Source: Mesorhabditis belari
Lineage: Eukaryota; Nematoda; Chromadorea; Rhabditida; Rhabditidae
Direction: 5' to 3'
DNA: 64,000 nucleotides
Assembly (NCBI GenBank): GCA_958450365.1
Contig: CAUEEP010000932.1
Coordinates: 197,501-261,500 of the forward strand
Of the stretch, positions 34,567-44,409 are shown one piece after another; within the stretch, counting starts at the first letter, position 1; each line of letters begins with the position of its first letter. The notes under the pieces were generated by a model. That model made no database searches, was not told where the DNA came from, and saw only the letters and a program-made list of their open reading frames with translations. The position numbers and the translations under genes are program-made.

Positions 34567-35097
34567 TCAATTCGAAAAAAAATTTGTTAATACCATCGAA
34601 GTCACCGGCGAAACATGGACACATTGCACCGCTTGGACTTGATGTGGCCAATACGAGAAAACCGGGGAAACTATTTGACGTGGTGCAATTTCTGGGATTA
34701 ATAACAGTCGAAGGGCATCGTTTAAGCGTACTTTTACTAGAATAGCATCTCGAAGCTCTGTTGGTAAACGTTTGATAGGAAATTTTCTCCCAAAATTTCG
34801 AATATAAAATGGTGTGTTCCGAAAAGCTACTCGTAGACCAAGTAGGGTAACTTTTTGCGAATACACATGAACTTTCGGTGAAATGCTTTCGTAATAGTTG
34901 AGTGCTCCAAGGACATGGGAAATGAGATATGGAGTAAAGATAAAGACGGTGTATATTATAGATGCATATGACAATGGCAAATTCGTCACATGGAACAGAA
35001 GGAAGTACGCGGCTGGGGCGATTTGCGCTTGTCGTTGTGCGGCAAAATGATAGTAACCAACGATCGCTGGGAAAAACCATTCGCGAAGCCAATCCAT
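34567..35097 (-). CDS. Membrane protein of unknown function, left-arm twin
   Basis: A single open frame of 176 codons from ATG (MDWLREWFFPAIVGYY) to TAA. Hydrophobic stretches: FFPAIVGYYHF, AAYFLLFHVTNLPL and a long span from about residue 45 to 68 (IIYTVFIFTPYLISHVLGAL). Then a basic region, KVTLLGLRVAFRNTPFYIRN and FGRKFPIKRLPTELRDAI, which looks cytosolic, and CVHVSPVT near the end. A homologue in the other arm (37515-38087) is almost identical from residue 60 on but differs at many positions before that. Reading direction is away from the palindrome centre. An upstream frame ends 31 bp before it (35129-35266). Keeping open frames in both arms supports coding; family unknown. Confidence 0.5.
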   Translation of the reverse strand: MDWLREWFFPAIVGYYHFAAQRQAQIAPAAYFLLFHVTNLPLSYASIIYTVFIFTPYLISHVLGALNYYESISPKVHVYSQKVTLLGLRVAFRNTPFYIRNFGRKFPIKRLPTELRDAILVKVRLNDALRLLLIPEIAPRQIVSPVFSYWPHQVQAVQCVHVSPVTSMVLTNFFSN

Positions 35098-35128
35098 TAG
35101 AATTTAAATAATGAAATTAAAAACGCTT

Positions 35129-35266
35129 CTAAAAGATTTGAATCTCGTTGAAATGGCGGCGAAAAGCTTCAGAAAGATAAGGCGATGCCTTTGAAACGCT
35201 CCAATGTGTCTCTACTCCTGCAATAAATTCTCTTCTGTCTGTAGCCAATCGATATGATTGTATCAT
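35129..35266 (-). other. Short open frame just upstream of left-arm membrane frame
   Basis: 45 codons, MIQSYRLATDRREFIAGVET to a TAG, ending SEAFRRHFNEIQIF. The other arm has one extra A (near 37417), which shifts the frame and breaks it. It might be a 3' exon of a gene or a small protein; it has a natural amino-acid make-up but no known match. Confidence 0.35.
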
Positions 35267-35520
35267 TTGAATTTTGAGAAACTTGTGTAAATAAATAGAG
35301 AAGACAGACTAATAAATTGCGTTTCGAATTCGAATTCGACAGAAAAATCGAATCTGCTCCACAGCACTCTGCCAATACATTTGCAAGAGGATATCTTGAA
35401 TGAATTTTTCTTTGTTTATACAGGGTATTCAAAAGAAAAGCCAGTTCCCCTTAATTTTTCAAAAATTTCTGATATCTCCTGATAGTCGTTGTGGTGCCAA
35501 AGGGAATATTTTGGACTGGA

Positions 35521-36547
35521 AAATTTTTGATATGCTTTTCACTTTTCTCGATTTCATGACTCCCTTATGCATGAAATTTCTGAGCCACCATAAGATTTTT
35601 GCCATAAAGTTGAAACTTTCTACTAGCATCGGGTGTCAGAGCTAACATGCAAACTAAGATTTTCAATCAAACACTTTATTGATTAGTAGCTGATGAGTAG
35701 AACATGTTGCCTCTTTAAAAATTGCGAGCTAAAAGAGTTCTATGTACAAGTGATTACTGAATGTTCTAAACCGATAAAGTGTTTGGCTAAAAATCTTAAT
35801 TTATATATTAACTCTAATATGACCCCACAATGTCAGTACAAAGTTTTAATTTTATGGCAAAAGTCTCATGGTGATGGCCCATGATGATGACCCCATTTTC
35901 TCACTTTAATAAGTCCAAAAAAAAGCAAAACCAAAAACAAAACGTAAACTTTATCAAATAATGAAAAGAAACATGGAAAACTGGTGCAATGCGAGAAAGC
36001 GCCAAGCTGAATAAGCATCTTTACATATTTTTCTAGCCAGCCATGAATTTTGAGTTGACCTGGCCCAAAGGGATCCGAAAAAAGCTAGTCATTTTATAAA
36101 AGTCTAGTACTTTAATTTCTTCAACTAAAGTACAAAATATTGAATAAAACTGAGGAAAAGAAAAACGAATTTTCCAAAAACATCTTTAATTCAGTGAAGA
36201 AACGGATATGAAAACAAGCTTTTGCTGACGATGAATAGGCTTCACGAGATTTAAAGGATATTTATTCGACACGAATAATGAATTACAACACAACAGAGGA
36301 AATTTTTACCCTTAGTGACCCCTATTACCTAAATGTTGTTAAGAAAAAAAACCAATAATAATGGGAAAAAGAACTAATTTTTTAGATTTGAACTAAAAAA
36401 ACAGAAACAGGCATCTTTCAAATAGGTTTCATCTTACTAAAATGTGAGTAAGATGAAACCTATTTTGGTTGGAAAGAAAGTTCTCGGAAAAAGTTTGACT
36501 GGAATTTCTTAAAAACGAATCCACGAATGCTTGGCGCATACTTTATA
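35521..36547. other. Centre (loop) of the palindrome, left part
   Basis: Not shared with the right arm, mostly AT-rich. It holds a small hairpin with ATAGGTTTCATCTTACT arms at 36420-36466 and then a MITE piece (36466-36545). No gene found. Confidence 0.6.
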
Positions 36548-37086
36548 TTAGGGTGTCCGGAATGAAAATACCCTCAACTTCGGTTGAAATTTTTTTGGTG
36601 TAGCGAACAGCTTCGCGTCTAATTTTTGTTTTATTTTAAAGTTATATAACTTTTCTAATTCTATGTTTTTATAAAAATTTACTGCCTTATAATTTTGGCC
36701 TTTTTTAGAATGGGAGATCAGAAGTACCGAATGTTTGCTCTTTGCTTGCTCTCCGACTTCAAACAAGGAAAAAGTGTCTGGGAGAGCCATCGTTCAATTT
36801 GGAAAGTTTTTGGAGAAGCTGCTTATTCAGAGGAAGTTTGTAAAAAATGGTTTCAACGATTTAGAGAGGGAGACGAAACTCGACAGGATCGAGGACGTGG
36901 TCACCCCCCTCCAGCGTTTAACGATGACCATCTTCGAGAAGCCATAGAAGATGGCCCAAAATTGTCGACTCGGGAACTTGCAACAATGTCTGCTGTAGGC
37001 CACACAACAATTGCGGACCATTTACATCGTTTGGGTAAAGCGACTCGTCGGAAAATGGGTACCCCACGCTGACGCTAATAAAGCGT
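36548..37086 (+). mobile_element. Half a mariner at the palindrome centre
   Basis: Starts at a TA with TTAGGGTGTCCGGAATGAAA and contains an intact transposase front from ATG 36710 (MGDQKYRMFALCLLSDFKQG, EEVCKKWFQRFREGDETR, LSTRELATMSAVGHTTIADH), then stops abruptly near GACGCTAATAAAGCG, where palindrome arm sequence begins. The catalytic half is missing. Its front half has no stop, so it is better kept than the copies at 18.6 and 29.5 kb. Confidence 0.85.
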
Positions 37087-37514
37087 TTTCCAGTCCAAAA
37101 TATTCCCTTTGGCACCACAACGACTATCAGGAGATATCAGAAATTTTTGAAAAATTAAGGGAAACTGGCTTTTCTTTTGAATACCCTGTATAAATAAAGA
37201 AAAATTCATTCAAGATATCCTCTTGCAAATGTATTGGCAGAGTGCTGTGGAGCAGATTCGATTTTTCTTTCGAATTCGAATTCGAAACGCAATTTATTAG
37301 TCTGTCTTCTCTATTTATTTACATAAGTTTCTCAAAATTCAAATGATACAATCATATCGATTGGCTACAGACGGAAGAGAATTTATTGCAGGAGTAGAGG
37401 CACATTGGAGCGTTTCAAAAGGCATCGCCTTATCTTTATTGAGCTTTTCGTCGCCATTTCAACGAGAATTCAAATTTTTTAGAAGTGTTTTCAATTTCAT
37501 TATTCCGAATTCTA

Positions 37515-38087
37515 ATGAATTGGCTTCGCGCATGGTTTTTCCCAGCGATCGTTGACTACTATCGTTATTTCACACAACACAATGCACAAATCACCTCAGC
37601 GGCGTACTACCTTCTGTTCTATGACACGAATTTGCCATTATCAAAATTTGCCAAACTTATATTATTCTTTGTCTTTGTAATGATTCCATATCTCATTTCC
37701 CATGTCCTTGGAGCACTCGCCTATTACGAAAGCATTTCACCGAAAGTTCATGTGTATTCGCAAAAAGTTACCCTACTTGGTCTACGAGTAGCTTTTCGGA
37801 ACACACCATTTTATATTCGAAATTTTGGGAGAAAATTTCCTATCAAACGTTTACCAACAGAGCTTCGAGATGCTATTCTAGTAAAAGTACGCTTAAACGA
37901 TGCCCTTCGACTGTCATTAATCCCAGAAATTGCACCACGTCAAATAGCTTCCCCGGTTTTCTCGCATTGGCCACATCAAGTCAAAGCGGTGCAATGTGTC
38001 CATGTTTCGCCGGTGACTTCGCCGGTATTAACAAGTTTTTTTTTCGAATCGATTTACAATATTTTATACTTAAAAGTACGTTTTTAA
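37515..38087 (+). CDS. Membrane protein of unknown function, right-arm twin
   Basis: A 190-residue open frame, MNWLRAWFFPAIVDYYRYFT to a TAA. It shares the layout of the left twin: a front hydrophobic segment, a long span (LILFFVFVMIPYLISHVLGA) and the conserved basic tail KVTLLGLRVAFRNTPFYIRN. It runs 14 residues longer because the left copy has an earlier stop after NFFSN. The start is the ATG in the same context as in the left arm; longer upstream readings are frame-shifted relative to it. Differences from the twin pile up between residues 6 and 60. Confidence 0.5.
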   Translation: MNWLRAWFFPAIVDYYRYFTQHNAQITSAAYYLLFYDTNLPLSKFAKLILFFVFVMIPYLISHVLGALAYYESISPKVHVYSQKVTLLGLRVAFRNTPFYIRNFGRKFPIKRLPTELRDAILVKVRLNDALRLSLIPEIAPRQIASPVFSHWPHQVKAVQCVHVSPVTSPVLTSFFFESIYNILYLKVRF

Positions 38088-38583
38088 GTACGCTAGACTA
38101 GTACGTAGAAGCTTAGCTTGACCGGTCTCAGTCGAGTAGAACAAAAGGTTAAACGGGTTTCCTCAAAACGCTCACAACATAGCAAGACCATGCAACATCC
38201 AGCATAAGGTTAACGCTCGTGATACGAGGACACAACGGAGTCGATAGTGAATTAGTAAAAGATTAGTAAATTCTATGATGTTTTGCAAGATCTAGAAACC
38301 GAACTCGGTCGAATCCTGGTCCTGTTTTGAGACAGGCTTATCGAAAGTATATCTAAGGCTATCTAACGCTATTCAGAGCCTATCTAAGGCTAATTAAAGC
38401 CTATCTAAGCCTATCTAAACCCATCTAAACTCTGTCCAACCAGGATTGACTGAAACGTGAGAACTAGGCGTGAGACCTAACCAAAATTCTCTTTCTATGA
38501 TGTTCGATCAGCTATCTAAACAGGATTTAAAGCCTTAAGGATAGTGTAAAGTAAATTCGAATTATAATTTTACGGTTTATTAT

Positions 38584-39102
38584 TAGGTTGATGCAAAAGT
38601 CTTTTTCATTTTTTTCGTACTTCTGTTAAAAAGTAACAAATTCACCAATTAATCTATAGTTTGCTCTATAAAAAAAGTGTTTTTTTGTTGAATTTGCATC
38701 TTTTTAAATGAATTTCGGTTGACTTTCAAGCAAATTCGAGAGTGAAAAACGCCTTTTTCGTAAAAATCTATAAAAAACTCTACGGAAAATTGGCTGAATG
38801 AATTTCTCTGAAATTTTGGCGAAATATCAAACTTTTTTTTCTCTATCTTTTATCTATTGACACGAAGATAGGTTTTCTTTAGCTAAGGTGTCTAAACCGC
38901 ATCATCGAGTTAGCCCTTTTTGACTACCCGACTTCATACTCTCAAGAAAATCCAGGCATTAAATATTTTTAAACCCGTTTTAATGTTATTTTGCAGAAAA
39001 ATAATTGGTTTTTCTAATGAAATCAACCGTAGTTTAATTGGTGCATTTGTTGGCTTGAAACGGCAGACGAAAAAAATGAAAAAGACTTTTGCATCAACCT
39101 AA
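38584..39102. mobile_element. MITE present in one palindrome arm only
   Basis: Inverted ends TTAGGTTGATGCAAAAGTCT (about 60 bp pair) at a TA, inserted between repeat X and the flank. The left arm keeps the empty site (CTGTACTAATACTTTGC at 33930). It is non-autonomous, with mariner-type ends. Confidence 0.85.
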
Positions 39103-42080
39103 TAGTACAGAACCAAAATACAACGATATCTATTACAAAAACAGCATGCGCATGAATAGAAACATCAAATCCTCAAAAGAACGAAGGCAAAACCGCAAAC
39201 CAAAAAAAAGCTCGAAAAAATTCTCGAAAAAACCAGAGAACAATTTGCGGAAGAAAATGAGACGAAAATGAGACGCAAATTAAATGCAAATAGGAAGGAA
39301 ACGAACGCGACTGAAAGGCCTTTTTGGTTCACTTTTTGGTCCACTTTTTGGTCCACTTTTTGGTCCACTTTTTGGTCCACTTTTTGGTCCACTTTTTGGT
39401 CCACTTTTTGGTCCACTTTTTGGTCCACTTTGGTTCAAGTGATCGAGAGACCTTTCGCCCGAAAACCCAACCGAAATACAACATTTTCGGGGCGGTTTTG
39501 ATTTCTTGCGCCTAGCAAAAATTGTGTCCTCAAAAAACCATGCCTAGTCTAGGCTTCTGAAACATTCGTTCTCGAAAACTAGCGGCTCATTCGTACATGT
39601 TAGATATTGGGCTCTTCTCGAGGTCGTTCCAATTTTGACAAATGAAGTGTTCATCAAAGTTTCATCGTTTCCTATTAGCTGTGCCTTTCATCGGATCGTC
39701 ATAAAAGTGAGCAAACGTTAAAGTGAGCATCTTTCTTCACTTGTTTCCTCGAATGAAGAAGCCACATTTTTATTATGGAGGTTTCAAAAAGAAAAAAAAA
39801 AGTTTTCATGGCAACTTCCAGGATATGACTATACTAAAGAGGACTTTAGAGGGGGCGATGATGTGCGAAAAAACATCACGAGGTTGTGTGAAAATGGTGA
39901 TGAAGCGGTCGATCAAATGTACGTCAAAGAAAAAACGATGTAACTTATAGGATTAAACTTTCCAAGCTCCCGGATCAATTCGGTTATCGGTAGTGTGAAC
40001 TAGCAAATAGCGCTCTAGAATAGCCTATACTGCATCGATTTTGATAATTTTGACACCATTCGATAGCCAAGATTCACCCCTGCAAACAATCAATATAAAT
40101 GTCGCAGCCGATTTTGAAATAAACTTTAACAATCGTGGGCAAAAGGCAACAGTAAGGTTGAAAGCGCGTACAATTACCACCACACAATTCAGCCATGCAT
40201 GGTTGACAGGGAAAGAACCATTATAGACCGGAGGCTCGGCCATTAGCGTAGGTACCCAAATTTGCAATGAGTTTTTCTCGAAAACCAAGGGGTTTAGGCA
40301 AAAACTAAATACAGCATCGGATTCCCCATGTCCGAAATACCTTTTCTTTCATAATGCCAATCCAATCCTACACCTTAAATTTGGATCATTCCCTTGTTAG
40401 AAATTCCAAGTTAAAATCAACCCATCGCATCGACCGAATCGCACCGCGGCCCTTTTTGCGGCGCGAGCAGTTATTAGCTCGTCCGCCTCGAGGGCTAAAA
40501 ACAGGATGGCATGGCCGAGTGGTTAGCGGGCCCGTCTCTGACACCGTGAGCAGGGTGAAGTGCCCGGCTTCGATTTTTTTGGGAGAGTTCTTTCTCATTT
40601 TCAAAATTTTTTTATGGAGACACACCAACGTTGGGCTGACAAGAGGATAGCAAGCCTTGGGTGATAAACCAACGTGGAGCCACCGTGAGGTGGCTTTTAT
40701 CAGCTTTTATCAGTAGAATGAACCAATATTGACCATTCATAAAAGTCATGAAAAACAAGTATTTGTACAATTGCCATTGGCAAAGTGATAGATTTTTGGG
40801 GCAGCAAGGGTCGATTTTTCTAGTTTTCAGTGTTTTTCTGTTTTTCTTGAATTAATGCTAGATTTTTTTATTGATATCTCATCAGCTTGTATTATATTGA
40901 TAGCTTAATCCTATCTATTGAATGACAGAATAAGCATTCGAATCATTTCAATAGAAGCTAACAACGCGCACTCTACAATAAGCTGAAAGAATTTTGTTTA
41001 GGTGCGACAACTTGATGGGTGACTATTTGACAATGACTAACACATGTGCCCCACATGCAAACATCAAACTTTTTGTTTTCATACACCAAAAACTCCCATC
41101 AAAAGATTGCGAGTTTATTCGCTTGCTGGAAAATGTAAGAACAGTTTACTGGAAATCGCTAGCGTTTTACGAGTTCGAACAACGACAAAGAGAGATCTCC
41201 AGGAAATGCCAGGTTTCGTTAATTTGAAAACGTTAATGAAAACTTTTAAGAAACTTGTTTTTCAAAAGCATCTCAACCATGCGGACAAAATTTCGACTCA
41301 TAATCGTCGACTCATCGACGGGAAACATTGATTCCGAGAATTGTACAGACTCAATAATAAATATTATCGAGAGATGGACTTGTAATAGCTCATTCAAAAG
41401 CTAATTTTCAAGCGGATTGGATTAAAAAAAAACGGTCTTTTAGAATATCAATTTTCAAAGTTTTTGCAGCCGTTTTACTGAGCGGCGTCAGACCTCAAAT
41501 TTCAAAAAAATTAATTTTCTTTCGTTTTTTTTAAGGAAACCTAGGCTGAAACCATGTTTTTCGGAATCAGCGTTGTAAATTACCCTAGAAAACGTAAAAC
41601 ATAAGAATAGTTTACTGGAAATCGCTAGCGGTTTACGAGTTCGAAAAACGACAAAGAGGGATCTCCAGGAAATGCCAGGTTTCGTTAATTTGAAAACGTT
41701 AAGGAAAACTTGTAAGAAACTTGTTTTTCAGAAGCAGCTCAACCATGCGGACAAAATTTCGACTCATAATCGTCGACTTATCGAGGGAAATCATTGATTC
41801 CGAGAATTGTACAGACTCAATAATAAATATTAAGGTTTTGTACACTTGTTCTTATTGGATTCGTTCTTATTCTTTCTGCTTTGTGCAAAATGATGAATTT
41901 TTCATTAAGGTTTTGCACAGAATTTGCACAAAACTGTGCAGGACCAGCTTAAAACGTGCAACAGATGTATTCATCAAATTCTTCGGCACATCACCAGCTT
42001 CATCAAGCAGCCGCCAGCTTCATCAAGCTCACAGCCACACTCCAAAAGTCGAAATCTCGAAAGTCGTCTACAATCTAAAC

Positions 42081-43153
42081 ACACTTATTAGATTTTCAAC
42101 ATCAAAAGCTTACAAAAACAGCTTACAAAAGCAGCTTACAAAAAAAGCTTACATTTACAATTTACAATAGTCCGCTATACAATAGTCTCCGCATTGGCAT
42201 TCCACTTGCATTGCCACTTGCATTGCCTACAATTTATCCTCGTTCGTTAGGAACCCTCTTACAAATAACCTCCTCGAAATGATATGCCTCCCCAGACTCA
42301 TCCAACAAACAAAAAAGCGAGCTATTCAAGGCTACAGTGCTTGAAATTGCTTGAATGGTAGTGATTGAGGTTGTTGGTTCTGTTGTGGTTGCCGGTCCGG
42401 TCAGAGCTCTGAAAGCGGTGATCTGAGGGTCGAGGATCCGACTCCGGCAGGTTTTTTGTAAAAACTTTGCTAAAAGAATGAGCTTTTACGTTTTCTAGGG
42501 TAATTTACAACGCTGATTCCGAAAAACATGGTTTTAGCCTAGGTTTCCGTACAAGAAAACGAAAGAAATTAATTTTTTTGAAATTTGCGGTCTGACGCCG
42601 TTCGGTAAAACCGCTGCAAAAACTTTGAAAATTGATATATTCAAAAAAAACCGTTTTATAAGCCAATCCGCTAGAAAATTAGCTTTTGAATGAACTATTA
42701 CAAGTCCAGATCGGACAAGTTGAAGACAATATCTCAAAAAATCAACAAAAACTTTCTCTCCAACCTAATATTTACGTTTTATACACTCTTTTACAAATCC
42801 TAACGGTGTTCATAAAACTTTTCAGTAAAAGCAATTCTTAAATGTATCTAATGATTCTCTAATGTTCATGAATTTATTAACTCTGATTACAAAAGCAGTG
42901 CTCTCTATAAAAGAAAGTAGCTTTTTTGTGTGCAAAAAAATGCAAAGCTTTGCATTGTTCTTTGCATCTAACTTTGCATTTTGAAATTCATAAGTCTACG
43001 TTGAAATCGATGGATCAATAGAAAGTTTATTTTGCCAACAGTACTTTGGAGAGAATATCCAAATTGTATAGGAATATAGAAAATATAGAAAAACAATATA
43101 GGAAAACAGTCCAGGAAACAAGAAACAGGAAGAAATAGTATAGGAAATTCTAG
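42081..43153. other. Right flank of palindrome with a stray arm piece
   Basis: At 42490-42780 a 290-bp piece of the palindrome arm (GGGTAATTTACAACGCTGAT ... to TCTCTCCAACCTAATATT) recurs in the left-arm direction. Around 42390-42455 a tRNA-like B-box (GGATCCGACTCC) is seen. Otherwise AT-rich; no gene. Confidence 0.55.
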
Positions 43154-43328
43154 GTTTCTGAATGAAAACTTCACAGAAACGTTGTACTATTGCTCATATG
43201 AATTGAGAATGAGAAAGCATTTGTTCGTTGAATCAATAGCGGAGATGAAAGAGTCGAGTTTGGGATATCATTTCGAGTTCGATAGTGGATTGACGGTTGG
43301 CCAAATGTATAAGATTAAGATCAATTAG
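43154..43328 (+). CDS. Orphan terminal exon
   Basis: After AAATTCTAG an open frame of 57 residues ends with TAG. It includes LNENFTETLYYCSYELRMRK, HLFVESIAEMKESS and the end HFEFDSGLTVGQMYKIKIN. No other exon was found within 1 kb upstream, so it is a partial gene or a fragment. A decayed copy with stop codons lies at 57838-58012. No family recognised. Confidence 0.4.
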
Positions 43329-43495
43329 GATTAATAAATGTAAAAGAATTAATGCATTGATTAGGCATTCCTGGATTTCATTTCCTTTAACTTGAAACTC
43401 AAGGTTTGTTAACTAATGTTTATTGCATTGAACGCGTTAAACGTGAAACCAAGTCTACCATTTTACTTTCAATTTTTTTCATTCATTAAATTGAT

Positions 43496-43717
43496 TACCG
43501 TATTTTCTCTAATAGTAGGGCACCCCGGCGATCCGAGTTGATGACTATTTTACGGTTTCCAAGCTTTTGCAGAAGCTCAACACTCAAATCTCCCACAAGA
43601 GCGCATTGTCAGCTACATTTTCCGACCCCACATCAATAGGTTCTGATAAGCGGCTCTCGAGATTTCGAGGAATTTAGACGACGCTCTGGGTGCACTACTA
43701 TTAGAGAAAATACGGTA
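43496..43717 (+). mobile_element. Palindromic MITE (TACCGTATTTTCTC family)
   Basis: Full 222-bp unit flanked by TA; differs from its relatives by a GAGCGCATTGTCAGC block in place of GATCTCATCGTCAGC. Confidence 0.9.
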
Positions 43718-44409
43718 GTTGTCTATATGAAACAGTTGTCTATATGAAACAACTCATCATCATTATTAACAAATTTCCAGAGGTTTACATTTTGGAAAAC
43801 ATCTGAATGCTGAATTCTAATCTAGAAACAGTATACTAGATATACTAGAACAGTATACTTGTTCAGATGATCGTGATAGAATTGAAGCGATTCCGGCAAT
43901 TAAGCAAAGAAAGTTTAAGAAAAACGTTGACTTGGAAGCATTTTTTGTTTCATTAAACAACTGACATTGAACAGATCAAGAAAAACAAAGAAATCTGGTC
44001 AATTGGGCAATAAATCTTGTCAACTGTGCAATTCAAGCACATCGATCTGAGCACAAAGAGCAAAATAACAGCAAAAAAGCATGAATCCTTTAGAATTTAC
44101 CGTTTTGTCAATTTGCCAAGTTCGAATAGTGGCAAAATTAAGGTTGACAATCAAAAAGTTCTTAAAACTTCTAAATCACTCAATCAAGTTTCTTTATTTT
44201 ACTTATCAAAGAACTGATAAATAAACCGAATGAGGTACGAGATCGAAAGAGGTACACGAATTCTCCTCACTCCCATCAATTGGAATTTCATTGTTTGTAC
44301 CATCGAATCCGATTGGTCGAAGCACTTTTTGTTGCTCGTTTTTTTCGAGTGGTTTCAAGAGGAGTGATGAAATGAATGAATCACTCTATAGGTTAAACGT
44401 TTCGATCTT
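43718..44409. other. Downstream region of the receptor kinase gene
   Basis: AT-rich, no exon seen. It should contain the 3' untranslated part of the minus-strand kinase; ATTTATTA-type polyadenylation candidates are present near 44218 (minus strand TTTATTTATC), none decisive. Confidence 0.45.

Larger units (their letters stand above)
31046..35520. repeat. Left arm of an 11-kb palindrome
   Basis: Collinear in reverse with 37088-42080. Shared landmarks from outside in: TTGTAGACGACTTTCGAGAT end, a GAATTGTACAGACTC block that is itself duplicated within the arm (31320-31500 and 31750-31950), a tRNA-like relic (32500-32578), the paired open frames, a GTGGACCAAAAA array (33613-33708), repeat X, GATAGGCTTAGAT-type short repeats (34000-34110), the twin membrane frame and the GGGTATTCAAAAGAAAAGCC block near the centre. 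Small indels separate the arms, so they are old enough to have diverged. Confidence 0.85.
37088..42080. repeat. Right arm of an 11-kb palindrome
   Basis: Reverse image of 31046-35520. It carries, reading outward on the plus strand: the broken MIQSYR frame (37343), the membrane frame (37515), repeat X (39110-39310), TTTTTGGTCCAC array (39320-39430), MFPRMKK frame (39723-39950), MIILTPFDS frame (40041-40226), tRNA-like relic (40503-40575) and MFRCDN frame (40994-41227). It differs by a MITE insert at 38584-39102 and lacks the 34308-34497 block of the other arm. Confidence 0.85.

Noticed and set aside
33599..39515. DQKV or WSTF repeat proteins in both palindrome arms
   Set aside because: They come from a 12-bp array that is open in all frames.
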